Assembly (NCBI RefSeq): GCF_900129745.1 | Contig: NZ_FQWS01000001.1 | Coordinates: 496,001 to 560,000, forward strand | Length of the DNA: 64,000 bases | Direction of reading: 5' to 3' | Source of the DNA: Winogradskyella jejuensis | Lineage (GTDB): Bacteria > Bacteroidota > Bacteroidia > Flavobacteriales > Flavobacteriaceae | Shown: piece by piece, positions 43,884-53,347 of the stretch | How the letters are laid out: each line of letters begins with the position of its first letter | Numbering within the stretch: position 1 is the stretch's first letter | The notes under the pieces: model-generated | Database searches by the model: none | The model's input: the letters and a program-made list of their open reading frames with translations, nothing else | Told to the model about the DNA's origin: nothing | Made by a program: the position numbers and the translations under genes

Positions 43884-44887
43884 GCTTCAAAATCACTTAA
43901 ATACTCAAATCGATACGTTTTATCATTCTGCTGTATATAGAAGAATCCACAATTGGAATAGTGCACAAATTGATATTCTGAAGTTATATCAAAATCTTCA
44001 TTATTAATACTATAAAGTCCATCACAGTCTATATTTCCATAAGGTGAAATACGCCTGAAGCGGTATTCACTATTTTTTCCTATATCATAAATCTCAAACC
44101 AAGCACCTGCTGCTATGCCACCAAGCCATTGGGCGTGACTATTCTTTTCTTCGTTTTCTTTAGGCTTAATTGTACCGACTAAACTCGGCTTGTAGCCTTT
44201 CAATACATCTAAAAATAAACGTCTATTCTCTTTTCCGACAGTAGATGTAAATTCAAAAATTTCGCCTTTATCAGTGACGTGATATACAAAATCTTCAGTA
44301 TCTGCAATGACCACGTTACCAATGGTACTTGGAGTAAACGATTTAGACTTTACAAGCTTCTTTTTAATCATTTGGTCAGTTACGGAAGCAATTAAAGCAT
44401 CTGTTACAAATCGTGCACAGTTACAGGCTTTTCCTATAAAAGCGGCATATCTAATAAAACCTTCGTTTTGGCGCTCAGTAATGTGCTTTCTAGCTAAATC
44501 GTAATTTACCGCATTACATACCGAAGCATATAAATCACCGTCACCATGAGTCAACTTTGGTTTAGTTGCTAGAAATTTTAAAATCTCTTCTAAATTTACA
44601 ATTGTATCATTTTCAATTATGGCTTTAATCGGAAAATTTAATTCAAAATCGGTTTGACGTCCTCTGACGCGCCCATTAGGAGATGGTGTAATGTAACGTC
44701 CAAAGTCGTGATACTCTAGCACACCTGTTTTTTTATCTATTAAAACTAGAGCTGCGTGCCCAGCACGAACGTGTCTTTTATTGCCTATAAATGCAAATCT
44801 TAAAAATTTAGAATACCATTCTTCGGCGTGGGACACGATGGTTTCTGGGTACGCCATGGTAATTATAAACGCGTCTTCTTTAAGCAT
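43880..44887 (-). CDS. DUF6695-like protein
   Basis: A 335-aa cytosolic protein conserved in flavobacteria. Its first half (AYPETIVSHAEEWYSKFLRF, HVRAGHAALVLIDKKTG, EYHDFGRYI, GRVRGRQTDFELNFPIKA) and the ACNCARFVTDALIASVTD segment with paired Cys look like a permuted papain-like/NlpC-type fold, but I cannot fix a catalytic triad. The C-terminal part is beta-rich (YGNIDCDGLYSINNEDFDI). No known role. It has no signal peptide and is a single gene, convergent with apaG. Confidence 0.75.
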   Translation of the reverse strand: MLKEDAFIITMAYPETIVSHAEEWYSKFLRFAFIGNKRHVRAGHAALVLIDKKTGVLEYHDFGRYITPSPNGRVRGRQTDFELNFPIKAIIENDTIVNLEEILKFLATKPKLTHGDGDLYASVCNAVNYDLARKHITERQNEGFIRYAAFIGKACNCARFVTDALIASVTDQMIKKKLVKSKSFTPSTIGNVVIADTEDFVYHVTDKGEIFEFTSTVGKENRRLFLDVLKGYKPSLVGTIKPKENEEKNSHAQWLGGIAAGAWFEIYDIGKNSEYRFRRISPYGNIDCDGLYSINNEDFDITSEYQFVHYSNCGFFYIQQNDKTYRFEYLSDFEA

Positions 44888-45006
44888 AAATAGAAAAATA
44901 AAAATTTAGATTCTGTAGTCTTTTCTATGGGAAGCAACTTACAAAATTAAATCAATAATTATGTTTTCATTAAGATGGGTTTTTCAGAAAACTCTTTTAA
45001 AAATTG

Positions 45007-45014
45007 TACTTTTG
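45007..45014 (+). promoter_or_regulatory. Putative -7 box (TACTTTTG) of pruA
   Basis: It matches TAnnTTTG, 39 bp before the ATG at 45054, and lies downstream of an in-frame ATG at 44961, arguing for the later start. Confidence 0.5.
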
Positions 45015-45053
45015 CACTTTCAAAAATCATTTAAATTAAAAACACAAAATATT

Positions 45054-46682
45054 ATGGCAAACGGATTCTTTAATGTCCCAGTTGCGGTTAATGAGCCAGT
45101 AAAAGGTTATGCACCGGGTTCTCCAGAACGCGAAGCTGTTGCGGCGGCTTACAAATCAATGTTTAACAGTAAAGTTGAAGTTCCATTATACATAAACGGA
45201 AAAGACATTAAGACTGGAAATACCAGAACAATGTCTCCTCCACACGACCACAAACATATTGTAGGTGAATACCATTTAGCAGAAAAAAGTCATATAGAAG
45301 AAGCTATTGCTACAGCTTTAGAGGCGCGTAAATCTTGGTCGCAAATGCCATGGGAACAACGCGCAGGCATCTTCTTAAAAGCTGCTGAATTAATTGCAGG
45401 ACCTTACCGTGCAAAAATTAATGCAGCTACAATGATAGCGCAATCTAAAACCATACACCAAGCTGAAATTGATGCTGCATGCGAGTTTATAGACTTTTTA
45501 CGTTTCAACGTACAGTTTATGACCGATATATATATGGACCAGCCAGAAAGTACAAGTGATGCTTGGAACCGTGTTGAATATCGTCCGCTAGAGGGCTTCA
45601 CTTACGCTGTAACACCTTTTAACTTTACTGCAATTGCAGGAAACTTACCATCTTGTATGGCTTTGATGGGCAATGTTGTGGTTTGGAAACCAAGCGATAG
45701 CCAAGTGTATTCTGCTAAAGTAATCATGGATGTCTTTAAAGAAGCTGGTGTCCCTGATGGCGTGATTAACGTGGTTTTTGGCGACCCAGTAATGATTACA
45801 GAAACAGTATTGGCAAGTCCAGATTTTTCTGGTTTACATTTCACAGGTTCAACATATATTTTTAAAGAACTGTGGAAGCAGATTGGAAATAATATTCACA
45901 ATTACAAAACATATCCTCGTATTGTAGGAGAAACTGGAGGAAAAGATTTTATCGTTGCTCACAAATCGGCTAATGCTAAGCAAGTAGCAACGGCAATCTC
46001 TCGTGGTGCTTTTGAATTTCAAGGACAAAAGTGTTCTGCAGCATCGAGAGCTTACATCCCTAAAGGCATTTGGACTGATGTTAAGAATCATTTATTAGAA
46101 GATATTGCATCGTTTAAAATGGGGTCTCCTGAAGACATGAGCAATTTCATTACAGCCGTAATTCATGAAGGCTCATTTGACAAATTAGCTAAATACATTG
46201 ATGATGCTAAAGCCGATAGCAATGCTGAAATTATTGCAGGTGGCGGCTACGACAAGTCTAAAGGCTACTTTATTGAACCAACAGTTATTGTAACAACAGA
46301 CCCAAAGTACACTACAATGTGTACTGAGCTTTTTGGTCCAGTCATTACTATTTATGTTTACGAAGATGAAGCCTATTCTGAAACTTTAAAACTCGTTGAC
46401 GAAACAAGTGAGTATGCTTTAACTGGCGCAATTCTATCGACAGATAGATATGCGGTAGAGGAAGCAACAAAAGCACTTCAAAATTCAGCAGGAAACTTTT
46501 ATATCAATGATAAGCCAACTGGAGCTGTTGTTGGTCAGCAACCATTTGGTGGCGCAAGAGCATCAGGAACTAATGATAAAGCTGGTTCTGCTCAAAACTT
46601 ATTACGTTGGGTATCACCAAGATTAATTAAAGAAACGTTTGTAACACCAACGGATTATAGATATCCTTTCTTAGGTGAGTAA
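45054..46682 (+). CDS. pruA: 1-Pyrroline-5-carboxylate dehydrogenase
   Basis: It oxidises glutamate-gamma-semialdehyde (P5C) to glutamate, the second step of proline and arginine breakdown. It is a 542-aa ALDH of the PruA type: TPFNFTAIAGNLPSC, LHFTGSTYIFKELW, VGETGGKDFIVAH with the base Glu, and FEFQGQKCSAASRAYIP with the catalytic Cys. I use the ATG at 45054 (MANGFFNVPVAVNEPVKGY); an ATG 31 codons upstream would add a basic leader that crosses the promoter. No proline dehydrogenase is fused or adjacent. Confidence 0.95.
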   Translation: MANGFFNVPVAVNEPVKGYAPGSPEREAVAAAYKSMFNSKVEVPLYINGKDIKTGNTRTMSPPHDHKHIVGEYHLAEKSHIEEAIATALEARKSWSQMPWEQRAGIFLKAAELIAGPYRAKINAATMIAQSKTIHQAEIDAACEFIDFLRFNVQFMTDIYMDQPESTSDAWNRVEYRPLEGFTYAVTPFNFTAIAGNLPSCMALMGNVVVWKPSDSQVYSAKVIMDVFKEAGVPDGVINVVFGDPVMITETVLASPDFSGLHFTGSTYIFKELWKQIGNNIHNYKTYPRIVGETGGKDFIVAHKSANAKQVATAISRGAFEFQGQKCSAASRAYIPKGIWTDVKNHLLEDIASFKMGSPEDMSNFITAVIHEGSFDKLAKYIDDAKADSNAEIIAGGGYDKSKGYFIEPTVIVTTDPKYTTMCTELFGPVITIYVYEDEAYSETLKLVDETSEYALTGAILSTDRYAVEEATKALQNSAGNFYINDKPTGAVVGQQPFGGARASGTNDKAGSAQNLLRWVSPRLIKETFVTPTDYRYPFLGE

Positions 46683-46707
46683 CATAACATACTTAAGTTC
46701 TTGTCTT

Positions 46708-46741
46708 AAAACCTCAGTGCACAATTCCTGAGGTTTTTTTA
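46708..46741 (+). terminator. Rho-independent terminator of pruA
   Basis: AAAACCTCAG pairs with CTGAGGTTTT around a 12-nt loop, followed by T residues, 25 bp after the stop. Confidence 0.85.
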
Positions 46742-46792
46742 TTGCTAAAAACTTTATAACTTTATAAACATCACAACTATAATCAACAAAAA

Positions 46793-49159
46793 ATGAAACA
46801 ACTTTATATTCTGTTATTAATTTTTGTATTCAATCTCGGGTACGCACAAAATAGATTACAAAGATTAGATAAAACCGATATGGAAACAGCAATTTTGTTT
46901 TCTTCCTTTCCAATGATTGATATTTCAGAATACCAATCTAACATCAATACTAACTACACGTTTTTTCAAGTATATAAAAGCTTAGCTGAGCGAGATTTAG
47001 AAAATCGTTTTCAAGACATCGAAAATTACAAACTTAAGTCAGAAGAAGATTATAAAAACAACCGTATTTCTCTAGCAGCTTTAATAAGTGACTTTGAAGT
47101 CATAAAACCAGATGCTTTAGATAATGGTAATGTAGCGATAGACCAAGAAGGCTATATCATTAAAACAAATACTGATTCTTCAGTTTTTAACAAAAAAGAG
47201 ATTTCAATAATTACGCCTCTGAGGTCAAAACACAAAGGTTTAAAAGTAAATTTTAATTTATATGATGAGAATATAATTAACACCACTTCCAAGCAAATAA
47301 CTAATATCAAAATAGATTTTGATAATGGAGAAAGTTTTAAAGATGTGACTATTAATTCAAATTTTGAAGTTGTTTATAGCTCTGACGGAGAAAAACTTCT
47401 AACATTTTTAATAAATTTTAATGATGGCTCTACTAAAAGAAGCCAATCATCTTTAAAAATTAACTATTCAAACGAAGAATTAAATAGCTATTTCAACAGA
47501 GTAATAACAACGTTTCAATCTACAAACACTGCTCCTCCAAATCTTGCGCCTTATGGAGAAAATAATGATATTGGAACTGGAGAATATGAGATTTTTTTAA
47601 GTGACGATAACGTTCTAGATAAGCCAATATTTTTAGTCGATGGTTTTGATCCGGGTGATACTAGAGACATTACTGGTATTTACGATTTATTAAATTTTGA
47701 TGATGCTGGCACCAGCTCTAATCTAGCTGATGTTGTTAGAGCCGAGGGTTTTGATGTTGTCATTCTAAATTTCCCTGTGTATACAAGAACTTCTGATAAC
47801 GAAGTTATAGATGGTGGTGCTGATTTTATAGAAAGAAATGCAATGTTGCTTGTTGAATTAATAGAAATCATAAATTCAAGCAAAGTAGGTTCTGCAGAAC
47901 AAAATGTTATAATAGGCCCTAGCATGGGAGGCATTATATCTAGATATGCTTTAAATTTTATGGAAAACTCAGGTATTAATGCAGATACTAGACTATGGAT
48001 TTCTTTTGACTCACCACACTTAGGCGCAAATGTCCCTATTGGTTTTCAATATCTTTTTAACAAAATTGCCTACGGTCTACAGTTAGGTGGTCTTGGTGGT
48101 GACCAAAGTATAGAGGCACTGAGACCTCTTGTTGATGATTTTCTTAGGTCTGCCGCTGCTAAGCAAATGCTCACAGATCATTTTGATGCGCATATTACTT
48201 CAGGAACACAATTTGACCCAAATTTAAAGTTACCAATAGCTCATCCTTGGCATCAGATTTTTTATGATGCTATGAACGCTTTAACGTCAAGTGGATTCCC
48301 TGAAAACCTAAGAAAAGTATCTATTATAAATGGTAGCGGAATTGGTAACCCTTATCAAGATAAAAATGGTATGGATATTGAGCCAGACTTTTTATCTATT
48401 GATATTGAAACTTTACAAATTGGTAGTGGTGTCACAAGTGCAGATGCAGATTTCTTCTCTCGATTTACACCGCTTGCCGAACAAGAAAACCAAACAGGAT
48501 TTGTCTTTATTGACGCACCTTTCCTTTGCTTTTGCGACTTTACAGCTAGCTCCAACGTAGAAGCTAACAGCTTTTCTGACGGTATAGATGCAGCTCCCGG
48601 TGGACTGTTTGACATCGGAGGAATTACAGGGGACTTAGGCTCTGACCCAGTTATTACAGGTTTTTTAGATGGATTAACAACAGATGTTTTTAATTTCATA
48701 CCAACTGTAAGCGCCATGGCATTGAGTAATGATGGTGAAATAGATTGGTATCACATACCCACAAATTTAACAACACAAAGAACAGTTGATAACGAAACTC
48801 CTTTTGACGCATGGTATATGCCAGATGATAATGAAAACCATGTTTCTTTAAATCAGAGCAATGTTGATTTTGCACTTCAGGAAATTAGAAATATGACCTT
48901 GGGTAACCAAGAGATAGATGATTTAGTTTTTAAATTTGAAAAAAATCCTATTGATGATAAGTTAATATTATTATCCAATCAAAATCAAAATGCGGATATA
49001 AGTATCATTGATTTTACAGGAAAGATAGTGTTTAAGACAAATACTTTGTTGAGTAATAGAATTTCAATTCCTATTAATTTAAACTCAGGATTCTATATTC
49101 TTGAAGTTTTAGGAGAAGACAATTCTAGATTTGCAACAAAGTTTATCGTAAACAAATAA
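46793..49159 (+). CDS. Type IX-secreted lipase/esterase-like protein
   Basis: A 788-aa exported protein: signal peptide MKQLYILLLIFVFNLGYA, an N-terminal region of about 200 residues without a recognised domain, an alpha/beta-hydrolase-like domain with KPIFLVDGFDPGD, the nucleophile elbow GPSMGGIISRYAL (Gly-x-Ser-x-Gly), and SPHLGANVPIGFQYL. The last 75 residues (ILLSNQNQNADISIIDFTG, SGFYILEVLGEDNSRFATKFIVNK in order) form a T9SS type A sorting domain, so the protein is exported by the type IX system and probably anchored to or released from the surface. Substrate unknown. Confidence 0.85.
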   Translation: MKQLYILLLIFVFNLGYAQNRLQRLDKTDMETAILFSSFPMIDISEYQSNINTNYTFFQVYKSLAERDLENRFQDIENYKLKSEEDYKNNRISLAALISDFEVIKPDALDNGNVAIDQEGYIIKTNTDSSVFNKKEISIITPLRSKHKGLKVNFNLYDENIINTTSKQITNIKIDFDNGESFKDVTINSNFEVVYSSDGEKLLTFLINFNDGSTKRSQSSLKINYSNEELNSYFNRVITTFQSTNTAPPNLAPYGENNDIGTGEYEIFLSDDNVLDKPIFLVDGFDPGDTRDITGIYDLLNFDDAGTSSNLADVVRAEGFDVVILNFPVYTRTSDNEVIDGGADFIERNAMLLVELIEIINSSKVGSAEQNVIIGPSMGGIISRYALNFMENSGINADTRLWISFDSPHLGANVPIGFQYLFNKIAYGLQLGGLGGDQSIEALRPLVDDFLRSAAAKQMLTDHFDAHITSGTQFDPNLKLPIAHPWHQIFYDAMNALTSSGFPENLRKVSIINGSGIGNPYQDKNGMDIEPDFLSIDIETLQIGSGVTSADADFFSRFTPLAEQENQTGFVFIDAPFLCFCDFTASSNVEANSFSDGIDAAPGGLFDIGGITGDLGSDPVITGFLDGLTTDVFNFIPTVSAMALSNDGEIDWYHIPTNLTTQRTVDNETPFDAWYMPDDNENHVSLNQSNVDFALQEIRNMTLGNQEIDDLVFKFEKNPIDDKLILLSNQNQNADISIIDFTGKIVFKTNTLLSNRISIPINLNSGFYILEVLGEDNSRFATKFIVNK

Positions 49160-49178
49160 ATATCACTGTTCAATATAA

Positions 49179-49207
49179 AAGAAGAGCTCCGGTTGGAGCT
49201 CTTCTTA
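49179..49207. terminator. Bidirectional terminator between the lipase-like gene and rsmG
   Basis: A 12-bp perfect stem (AAGAAGAGCTCC/GGAGCTCTTCTT) with loop GGTT. It lies just after one stop codon and spans the last bases of rsmG. Confidence 0.8.
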
Positions 49208-49831
49208 TTTATGTTTTAACGGTAAATACACTACCTTCTTGGTTTCGAAAAAATCTTCTTCAAAATAATCGGTTAGTGAAAATAATTTTACAGTAGTATA
49301 TTGCTTTAACTCTTCTGACAAATCTCCTCCTTTTAAATAAAGTATACCGTTCTTAAATTCATTTTGTTGACGCTTCAAAATCTTTCCTTTTACCCATTTG
49401 GTAAATTCTGGCATTGCCGTTACTGCACGACTTACTATAAAATCAAATTGTTCATCTATAGCTTCTGCTCTACTGTGCGTGGTTTTTATATTTTTAAGTT
49501 CTAAACTTTCAGCGACGCCGTTAATAACCTTCAGCTTTTTATTTATACTATCTACCAAATGAAATTGACATTCTGGAAATAGAATTGCTAATGGCACCCC
49601 AGGAAATCCGCCACCAGTACCAACATCTAAAATAGAAGACCCACCTGCAAATGGCATTACTTTGGCGATTGCTAGTGAGTGTAATACGTGACGCAAATAC
49701 AATTCATCGATATCTTTACGAGAAATAACGTTTATTTTGGCATTCCAGTCCTTGTAAAGAGGCAATAATGCTTCAAATTGTTGAATTTGTAACTCCGTTA
49801 AATTAGGGAAATATTTTAGGATGAGTTCCAT
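49205..49831 (-). CDS. rsmG: 16S rRNA (guanine527-N7)-methyltransferase RsmG
   Basis: It methylates G527 of 16S rRNA. The motif ILDVGTGGGFPGVPLAILFP is the RsmG SAM-binding signature, and NAKINVISRKDIDELYLRHVLHS at the N-terminus and FDFIVSRAVTAM complete the family pattern. Length (208 aa) is normal. A TATTTTTG box (minus strand, 49845-49852) lies 13 bp before the start codon. The stop codon is within the shared terminator stem. Confidence 0.95.
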   Translation of the reverse strand: MELILKYFPNLTELQIQQFEALLPLYKDWNAKINVISRKDIDELYLRHVLHSLAIAKVMPFAGGSSILDVGTGGGFPGVPLAILFPECQFHLVDSINKKLKVINGVAESLELKNIKTTHSRAEAIDEQFDFIVSRAVTAMPEFTKWVKGKILKRQQNEFKNGILYLKGGDLSEELKQYTTVKLFSLTDYFEEDFFETKKVVYLPLKHK

Positions 49832-49911
49832 ATCTTAGTTTTGGCAAAAATAGTTAAATTTAAAACTTCATAAAATTAGCCAAAGGGCTAACTGAGAGAA
49901 CAATTATTAGT

Positions 49912-49919
49912 TATCTTTG
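49912..49919 (+). promoter_or_regulatory. Putative -7 box (TATCTTTG) of the desaturase gene
   Basis: It matches TAnnTTTG 52 bp before the ATG; the -33 element is not clear. Confidence 0.4.
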
Positions 49920-49971
49920 TTTTATACATACTTAATAAAAACCTTTAGCGTTAAGTATAAAAATAATACCT

Positions 49972-51075
49972 ATGAATACCCAAAAAGCACTTACTTTCTC
50001 CCGAAAAGATTCAGCAAAATTCTTTAGAACGCTTAACAAACGTGTTAACGATTATTTTAAAGAAAACAACATAAAACGCACAGGAAACTACAAGCTATGG
50101 ATTAAAACTATTGTGATGTTTGCTTTGTTTTTATCACCTTATTTTTTACTATTAACATTAGATATACCTACTTGGGCTCAAATATTACTTACTGTAGTGA
50201 TGGGCATAGGAATGGCTGGTGTTGGTATGAATGTAATGCATGATGGAAACCACGGCTCTTTTTCAAACAAAGAATGGGTTAACCGTTTAATGGGAAGTAG
50301 TATCTACATATTGGCGGGAAATGTCTACAACTGGAAAGTACAACACAACGTATTACACCATACTTACACAAATATTCATGGGCATGATGAAGATTTAGAA
50401 GCGGGCCGTATTTTACGCTTTTCTGAACACGCAGAATGGCGCAAGCATCATAGATTTCAACACTATTATTCAATATTTCTTTACGGACTTTTAACGATTA
50501 ACTGGGCTATTACTACAGATTTTCAGCAAATGTATCGCTACATGAAGCGAAAATTGTCTTATGGTAAATTCCCTAATCCAGTAGCAAATTGGAGTAAGTT
50601 GGTTATATCTAAGTTAATCTATGTGGCAATGTGGATTGTGATACCTATTGTATTAACAGATTTAGCATGGTATAAAGTGGTTATTGGCTTTTTAATCATG
50701 CACTATGTTGCAGGCCTGATTTTAAGTGTTGTATTTCAACTAGCTCATGTTATGGATGAAGCTGAAATGCCAATGCCAGAAAAAGATGGCACAATGAAAA
50801 ACACTTGGGCTATTCACCAACTTAAAACTACAGTAAACTTTGGAGCTAAAAACTGGTTAGTAAACTGGTATACTGGCGGACTTAACCACCAAGTAGAGCA
50901 TCATATTTTTCCAAACATTAGTCATATTCACTATGGGAAAATTGCTAAAATCGTAAAAGAAACAGCTAAAGAATTTAATTTACCATACAAAGAATATAAA
51001 ACAACACGAAAGGCCATTGCTGCACATTTTAAGTTTCTAAAAGAAATGGGAATGAAACCAGCTATGCCTGCTTAA
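49972..51075 (+). CDS. Membrane fatty-acid (acyl-CoA/acyl-lipid) desaturase
   Basis: A 367-aa integral membrane di-iron enzyme with all three histidine boxes: HDGNHGS, HNVLHHTYTNIHGHDED and GLNHQVEHHIFPN, separated by paired membrane helices (ALFLSPYFLLLTLDIPTWA, VVIGFLIMHYVAGLILSVV). The QVEHH type of third box occurs in front-end (delta-5/delta-6-like) desaturases; regiospecificity cannot be fixed by sequence alone. It is probably read with the aminotransferase gene, 19 bp downstream. Confidence 0.9.
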   Translation: MNTQKALTFSRKDSAKFFRTLNKRVNDYFKENNIKRTGNYKLWIKTIVMFALFLSPYFLLLTLDIPTWAQILLTVVMGIGMAGVGMNVMHDGNHGSFSNKEWVNRLMGSSIYILAGNVYNWKVQHNVLHHTYTNIHGHDEDLEAGRILRFSEHAEWRKHHRFQHYYSIFLYGLLTINWAITTDFQQMYRYMKRKLSYGKFPNPVANWSKLVISKLIYVAMWIVIPIVLTDLAWYKVVIGFLIMHYVAGLILSVVFQLAHVMDEAEMPMPEKDGTMKNTWAIHQLKTTVNFGAKNWLVNWYTGGLNHQVEHHIFPNISHIHYGKIAKIVKETAKEFNLPYKEYKTTRKAIAAHFKFLKEMGMKPAMPA

Positions 51076-51094
51076 TCTTACACAACCAACACGC

Positions 51095-52279
51095 ATGAAC
51101 CAACTTTCGGATAGAATTAATAGTCTATCGACCTCAGCTACTTTAGCAATGGCTGCTAAAGCGAGAGAATTAAGAGAAGAAGGAAAAGATATTATAGGAC
51201 TTAGCTTAGGAGAGCCCGATTTTAACACCCCAGATTTTGTCAAAGATGCCGCTATACAAGCCGTTAACGACAATTACAATAGTTACACACCTGTTGATGG
51301 CTATGCAGAACTGAAAGATGCAATAATCACAAAATTTAAACGTGATAATAACTTAAACTACAATCGCCAACAAATTGTAGTTTCTACAGGCGCAAAACAA
51401 TCTTTATACAATATAGCATCGGTAATGCTTAATGATGGTGACGAGGTAATTTTACCATGTCCGTATTGGGTAAGCTACAGTGATATTGTAAAACTCAACG
51501 GAGGTGTTCCAGTAGAGGTTAAAACATCAATTACTGATGATTTTAAGATGACACCTACTCAACTTGAAGCTGCTATCACGCCAAAAACCAAAATGATTTG
51601 GTATAGTTCTCCGTGTAACCCTAGTGGCTCTGTTTATAGTAAAGACGAGCTAAGGGCTTTAGCAGATGTACTTCAAAAGCATCCAAATATTTATGTGGTT
51701 TCTGATGAAATTTACGAACATATCAATTTTATAGGTGGTCATTGTAGTATGGCACAGTTTGATGATATGTTTGAAAGAACTATCACGGTTAACGGTGTCT
51801 CTAAAGCATTTGCAATGACAGGCTGGCGAATAGGCTACATTGGCGCACCGACTGAAATCGCGAGAGCTTGTAACAAAATACAAGGACAAGTCACTAGTGG
51901 TGCAAACTGTATTGCACAACGCGCTGTAATTGCGGCTTTAGAAGCAACTCCAGATAAAGTACAATATATGATTGATGAGTTTAAAGAACGTCGTCAATTA
52001 ATATTAGGTTTATTAGCCGAAATTGAAGGATTTTCTTGTAACGAACCAGAAGGCGCTTTTTATGTTTTTCCAGATGTATCCGCTTATTTTGGAAGAACAC
52101 TTAATGGGCAAACCATTAATAATGCTTCGGAATTTGCGATGTATTTGCTAGAGCACGCCAATGTAGCTACAGTAACTGGTGAAGCCTTTGGTAACCCCAA
52201 CTGCATCAGAATTTCTTATGCGGCTTCTCAAGAACAAATTATTGAAGCTATAAAGCGAATTAAAGCGGCTTTAAATTAG
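51095..52279 (+). CDS. Class I PLP-dependent aminotransferase (aspartate aminotransferase type)
   Basis: A 394-aa fold-type I enzyme of the AspAT subgroup Ib. Landmarks: IIGLSLGEPDFNTP, YTPVDGYAELKDAI, the conserved Asn in SSPCNPSG, VVSDEIYEHINF, and NGVSKAFAMTGWRIGY with the Schiff-base Lys; a C-terminal Arg is in NCIRISYAAS. It likely uses aspartate or a broad range of amino acids. The stop overlaps the end of the convergent small membrane-protein gene by 9 bp. Confidence 0.92.
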   Translation: MNQLSDRINSLSTSATLAMAAKARELREEGKDIIGLSLGEPDFNTPDFVKDAAIQAVNDNYNSYTPVDGYAELKDAIITKFKRDNNLNYNRQQIVVSTGAKQSLYNIASVMLNDGDEVILPCPYWVSYSDIVKLNGGVPVEVKTSITDDFKMTPTQLEAAITPKTKMIWYSSPCNPSGSVYSKDELRALADVLQKHPNIYVVSDEIYEHINFIGGHCSMAQFDDMFERTITVNGVSKAFAMTGWRIGYIGAPTEIARACNKIQGQVTSGANCIAQRAVIAALEATPDKVQYMIDEFKERRQLILGLLAEIEGFSCNEPEGAFYVFPDVSAYFGRTLNGQTINNASEFAMYLLEHANVATVTGEAFGNPNCIRISYAASQEQIIEAIKRIKAALN

Positions 52280-52531
52280 AAAAAGAAGTATTAAAACAAC
52301 TACAACCAGAACAGTAGAAATGACAACCATTTTTGTTCTGGTTTTTTTGTTTTCTTTTTGAATACGTTCTTTAATTTTTTCAAGTAATTCAGGTGAAGCT
52401 TCAGGAAAATTATATTCTGTTTTAGAATTTTCACCATAGACACTCTTAGTTTTCCTAAAGTGTTTAGACTTATCTATCCTAATACTTTTGTTACTTCTTA
52501 TAGTACTTAACATTGATTCTCCTAAAGGCAT
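52271..52531 (-). CDS. Small C-tail-anchored protein A (KTEYNFP motif)
   Basis: An 86-aa protein with a basic N-terminal region, the segment SKTEYNFPEASPELLEKIKERIQ and a single C-terminal membrane helix (VVISTVLVVVVLILLFLI), the arrangement of a tail-anchored protein with its N-terminus in the cytoplasm. An in-frame ATG six codons downstream would be an equally good start. It shares its motif and layout with the upstream gene, from which it is 14 bp away. Function unknown. Confidence 0.6.
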   Translation of the reverse strand: MPLGESMLSTIRSNKSIRIDKSKHFRKTKSVYGENSKTEYNFPEASPELLEKIKERIQKENKKTRTKMVVISTVLVVVVLILLFLI

Positions 52532-52545
52532 AATTCATCACTTTA

Positions 52546-52800
52546 TTACATTAAAAACATAAGTGCAACTGATATTGTAGACACTATTATTGTCAAGGCC
52601 ATAGCTTTTAACATCCATATCTTTCTTTCCGCTTGCATACGTTTTCTAATATCACGTAATTGCTTCGCTGAAGCTTTAGGTAAGTTATATTCTGTTTTCT
52701 TATTTGGTTTATATCCACCTAATCTATTCTTAAATTTTTCACGATTTGGTAAAAGTTTTCTATTGTTATTAATAATAGTATTCATAGATGCTGATGCCAT
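52546..52800 (-). CDS. Small C-tail-anchored protein B (KTEYNLP motif)
   Basis: An 84-aa paralogue of the gene below it: KKTEYNLPKASAKQLRDIRKRMQAER followed by a C-terminal helix (ALTIIVSTISVALMFLM). The first 30 residues are basic. Its position gives a two-gene unit with protein A. A minus-strand terminator sits just upstream of its start region, so it may depend on its own weak promoter or on read-through. Function unknown. Confidence 0.6.
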   Translation of the reverse strand: MASASMNTIINNNRKLLPNREKFKNRLGGYKPNKKTEYNLPKASAKQLRDIRKRMQAERKIWMLKAMALTIIVSTISVALMFLM

Positions 52801-52831
52801 AATCTTAGATTTTAAATAAGGTTAGATAATG

Positions 52832-52870
52832 ATAAAAAAGCTGCTTATTATCTTAGAATAAAAAGCAGCT
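52832..52870 (-). terminator. Terminator of the third small membrane-protein gene
   Basis: On the minus strand AGCTGCTT pairs with AAGCAGCT around an 16-nt loop and is followed by TTTTTT. It lies 28 bp after the stop of the gene upstream. Confidence 0.65.
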
Positions 52871-52898
52871 CCAAATAATTGTAGAATATATTGATTGT

Positions 52899-53150
52899 CT
52901 AAAATATCATAGTTAATGCAATTACAAATACTGATAGTTTTAAGATGACTCCAATAGCATTCACGCTATTAAATTGTTTGAATTTTAGTCGCTGTCTCAT
53001 TCCAAAAACTGACGGATTGTTAGAATTGATGAAGTTCTGTTTCTCCGCTGCTTTGTAGTTAGAGTTTAACAAAGGTTCGTTTGCATATACAAACGTTTCT
53101 CTGGGTTCTGGTAATGGTTCTGTTTCAAAAGTGTTTACTACTAATTCCAT
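52899..53150 (-). CDS. Small C-tail-anchored protein C
   Basis: I start it at the ATG at 53150 (MELVVNTFETEPLPEPRE), giving 83 residues like its two neighbours; an in-frame start 26 codons upstream would add a non-conserved leader. It lacks the KTEYN motif, but again has a soluble N-terminal part and one C-terminal membrane helix (IGVILKLSVFVIALTMIF). A relation to A and B is possible but not shown. Function unknown. Confidence 0.5.
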   Translation of the reverse strand: MELVVNTFETEPLPEPRETFVYANEPLLNSNYKAAEKQNFINSNNPSVFGMRQRLKFKQFNSVNAIGVILKLSVFVIALTMIF

Positions 53151-53347
53151 GATTGATAAAAATTTGTTGGTTATGCTTATATGACGAGGCCATTTCAAAA
53201 ATGTTACACAGTATATCTCCCTAAACACCTCTAAACCAAAACCTAATATTCAGAATTATCAGTAAAAATATAGGCTAGCTCAAAATTGAAATTTTTAAAA
53301 AATTTTTCAGTTTTAACAAAAATTATATCGAAAATGAGGTGGAAAAA

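Noticed and set aside
44961..45053. N-terminal 31-residue extension of pruA from the ATG at 44961
   Set aside because: The extension is basic and not PruA-like, and a TAnnTTTG box lies inside it, downstream of that ATG.
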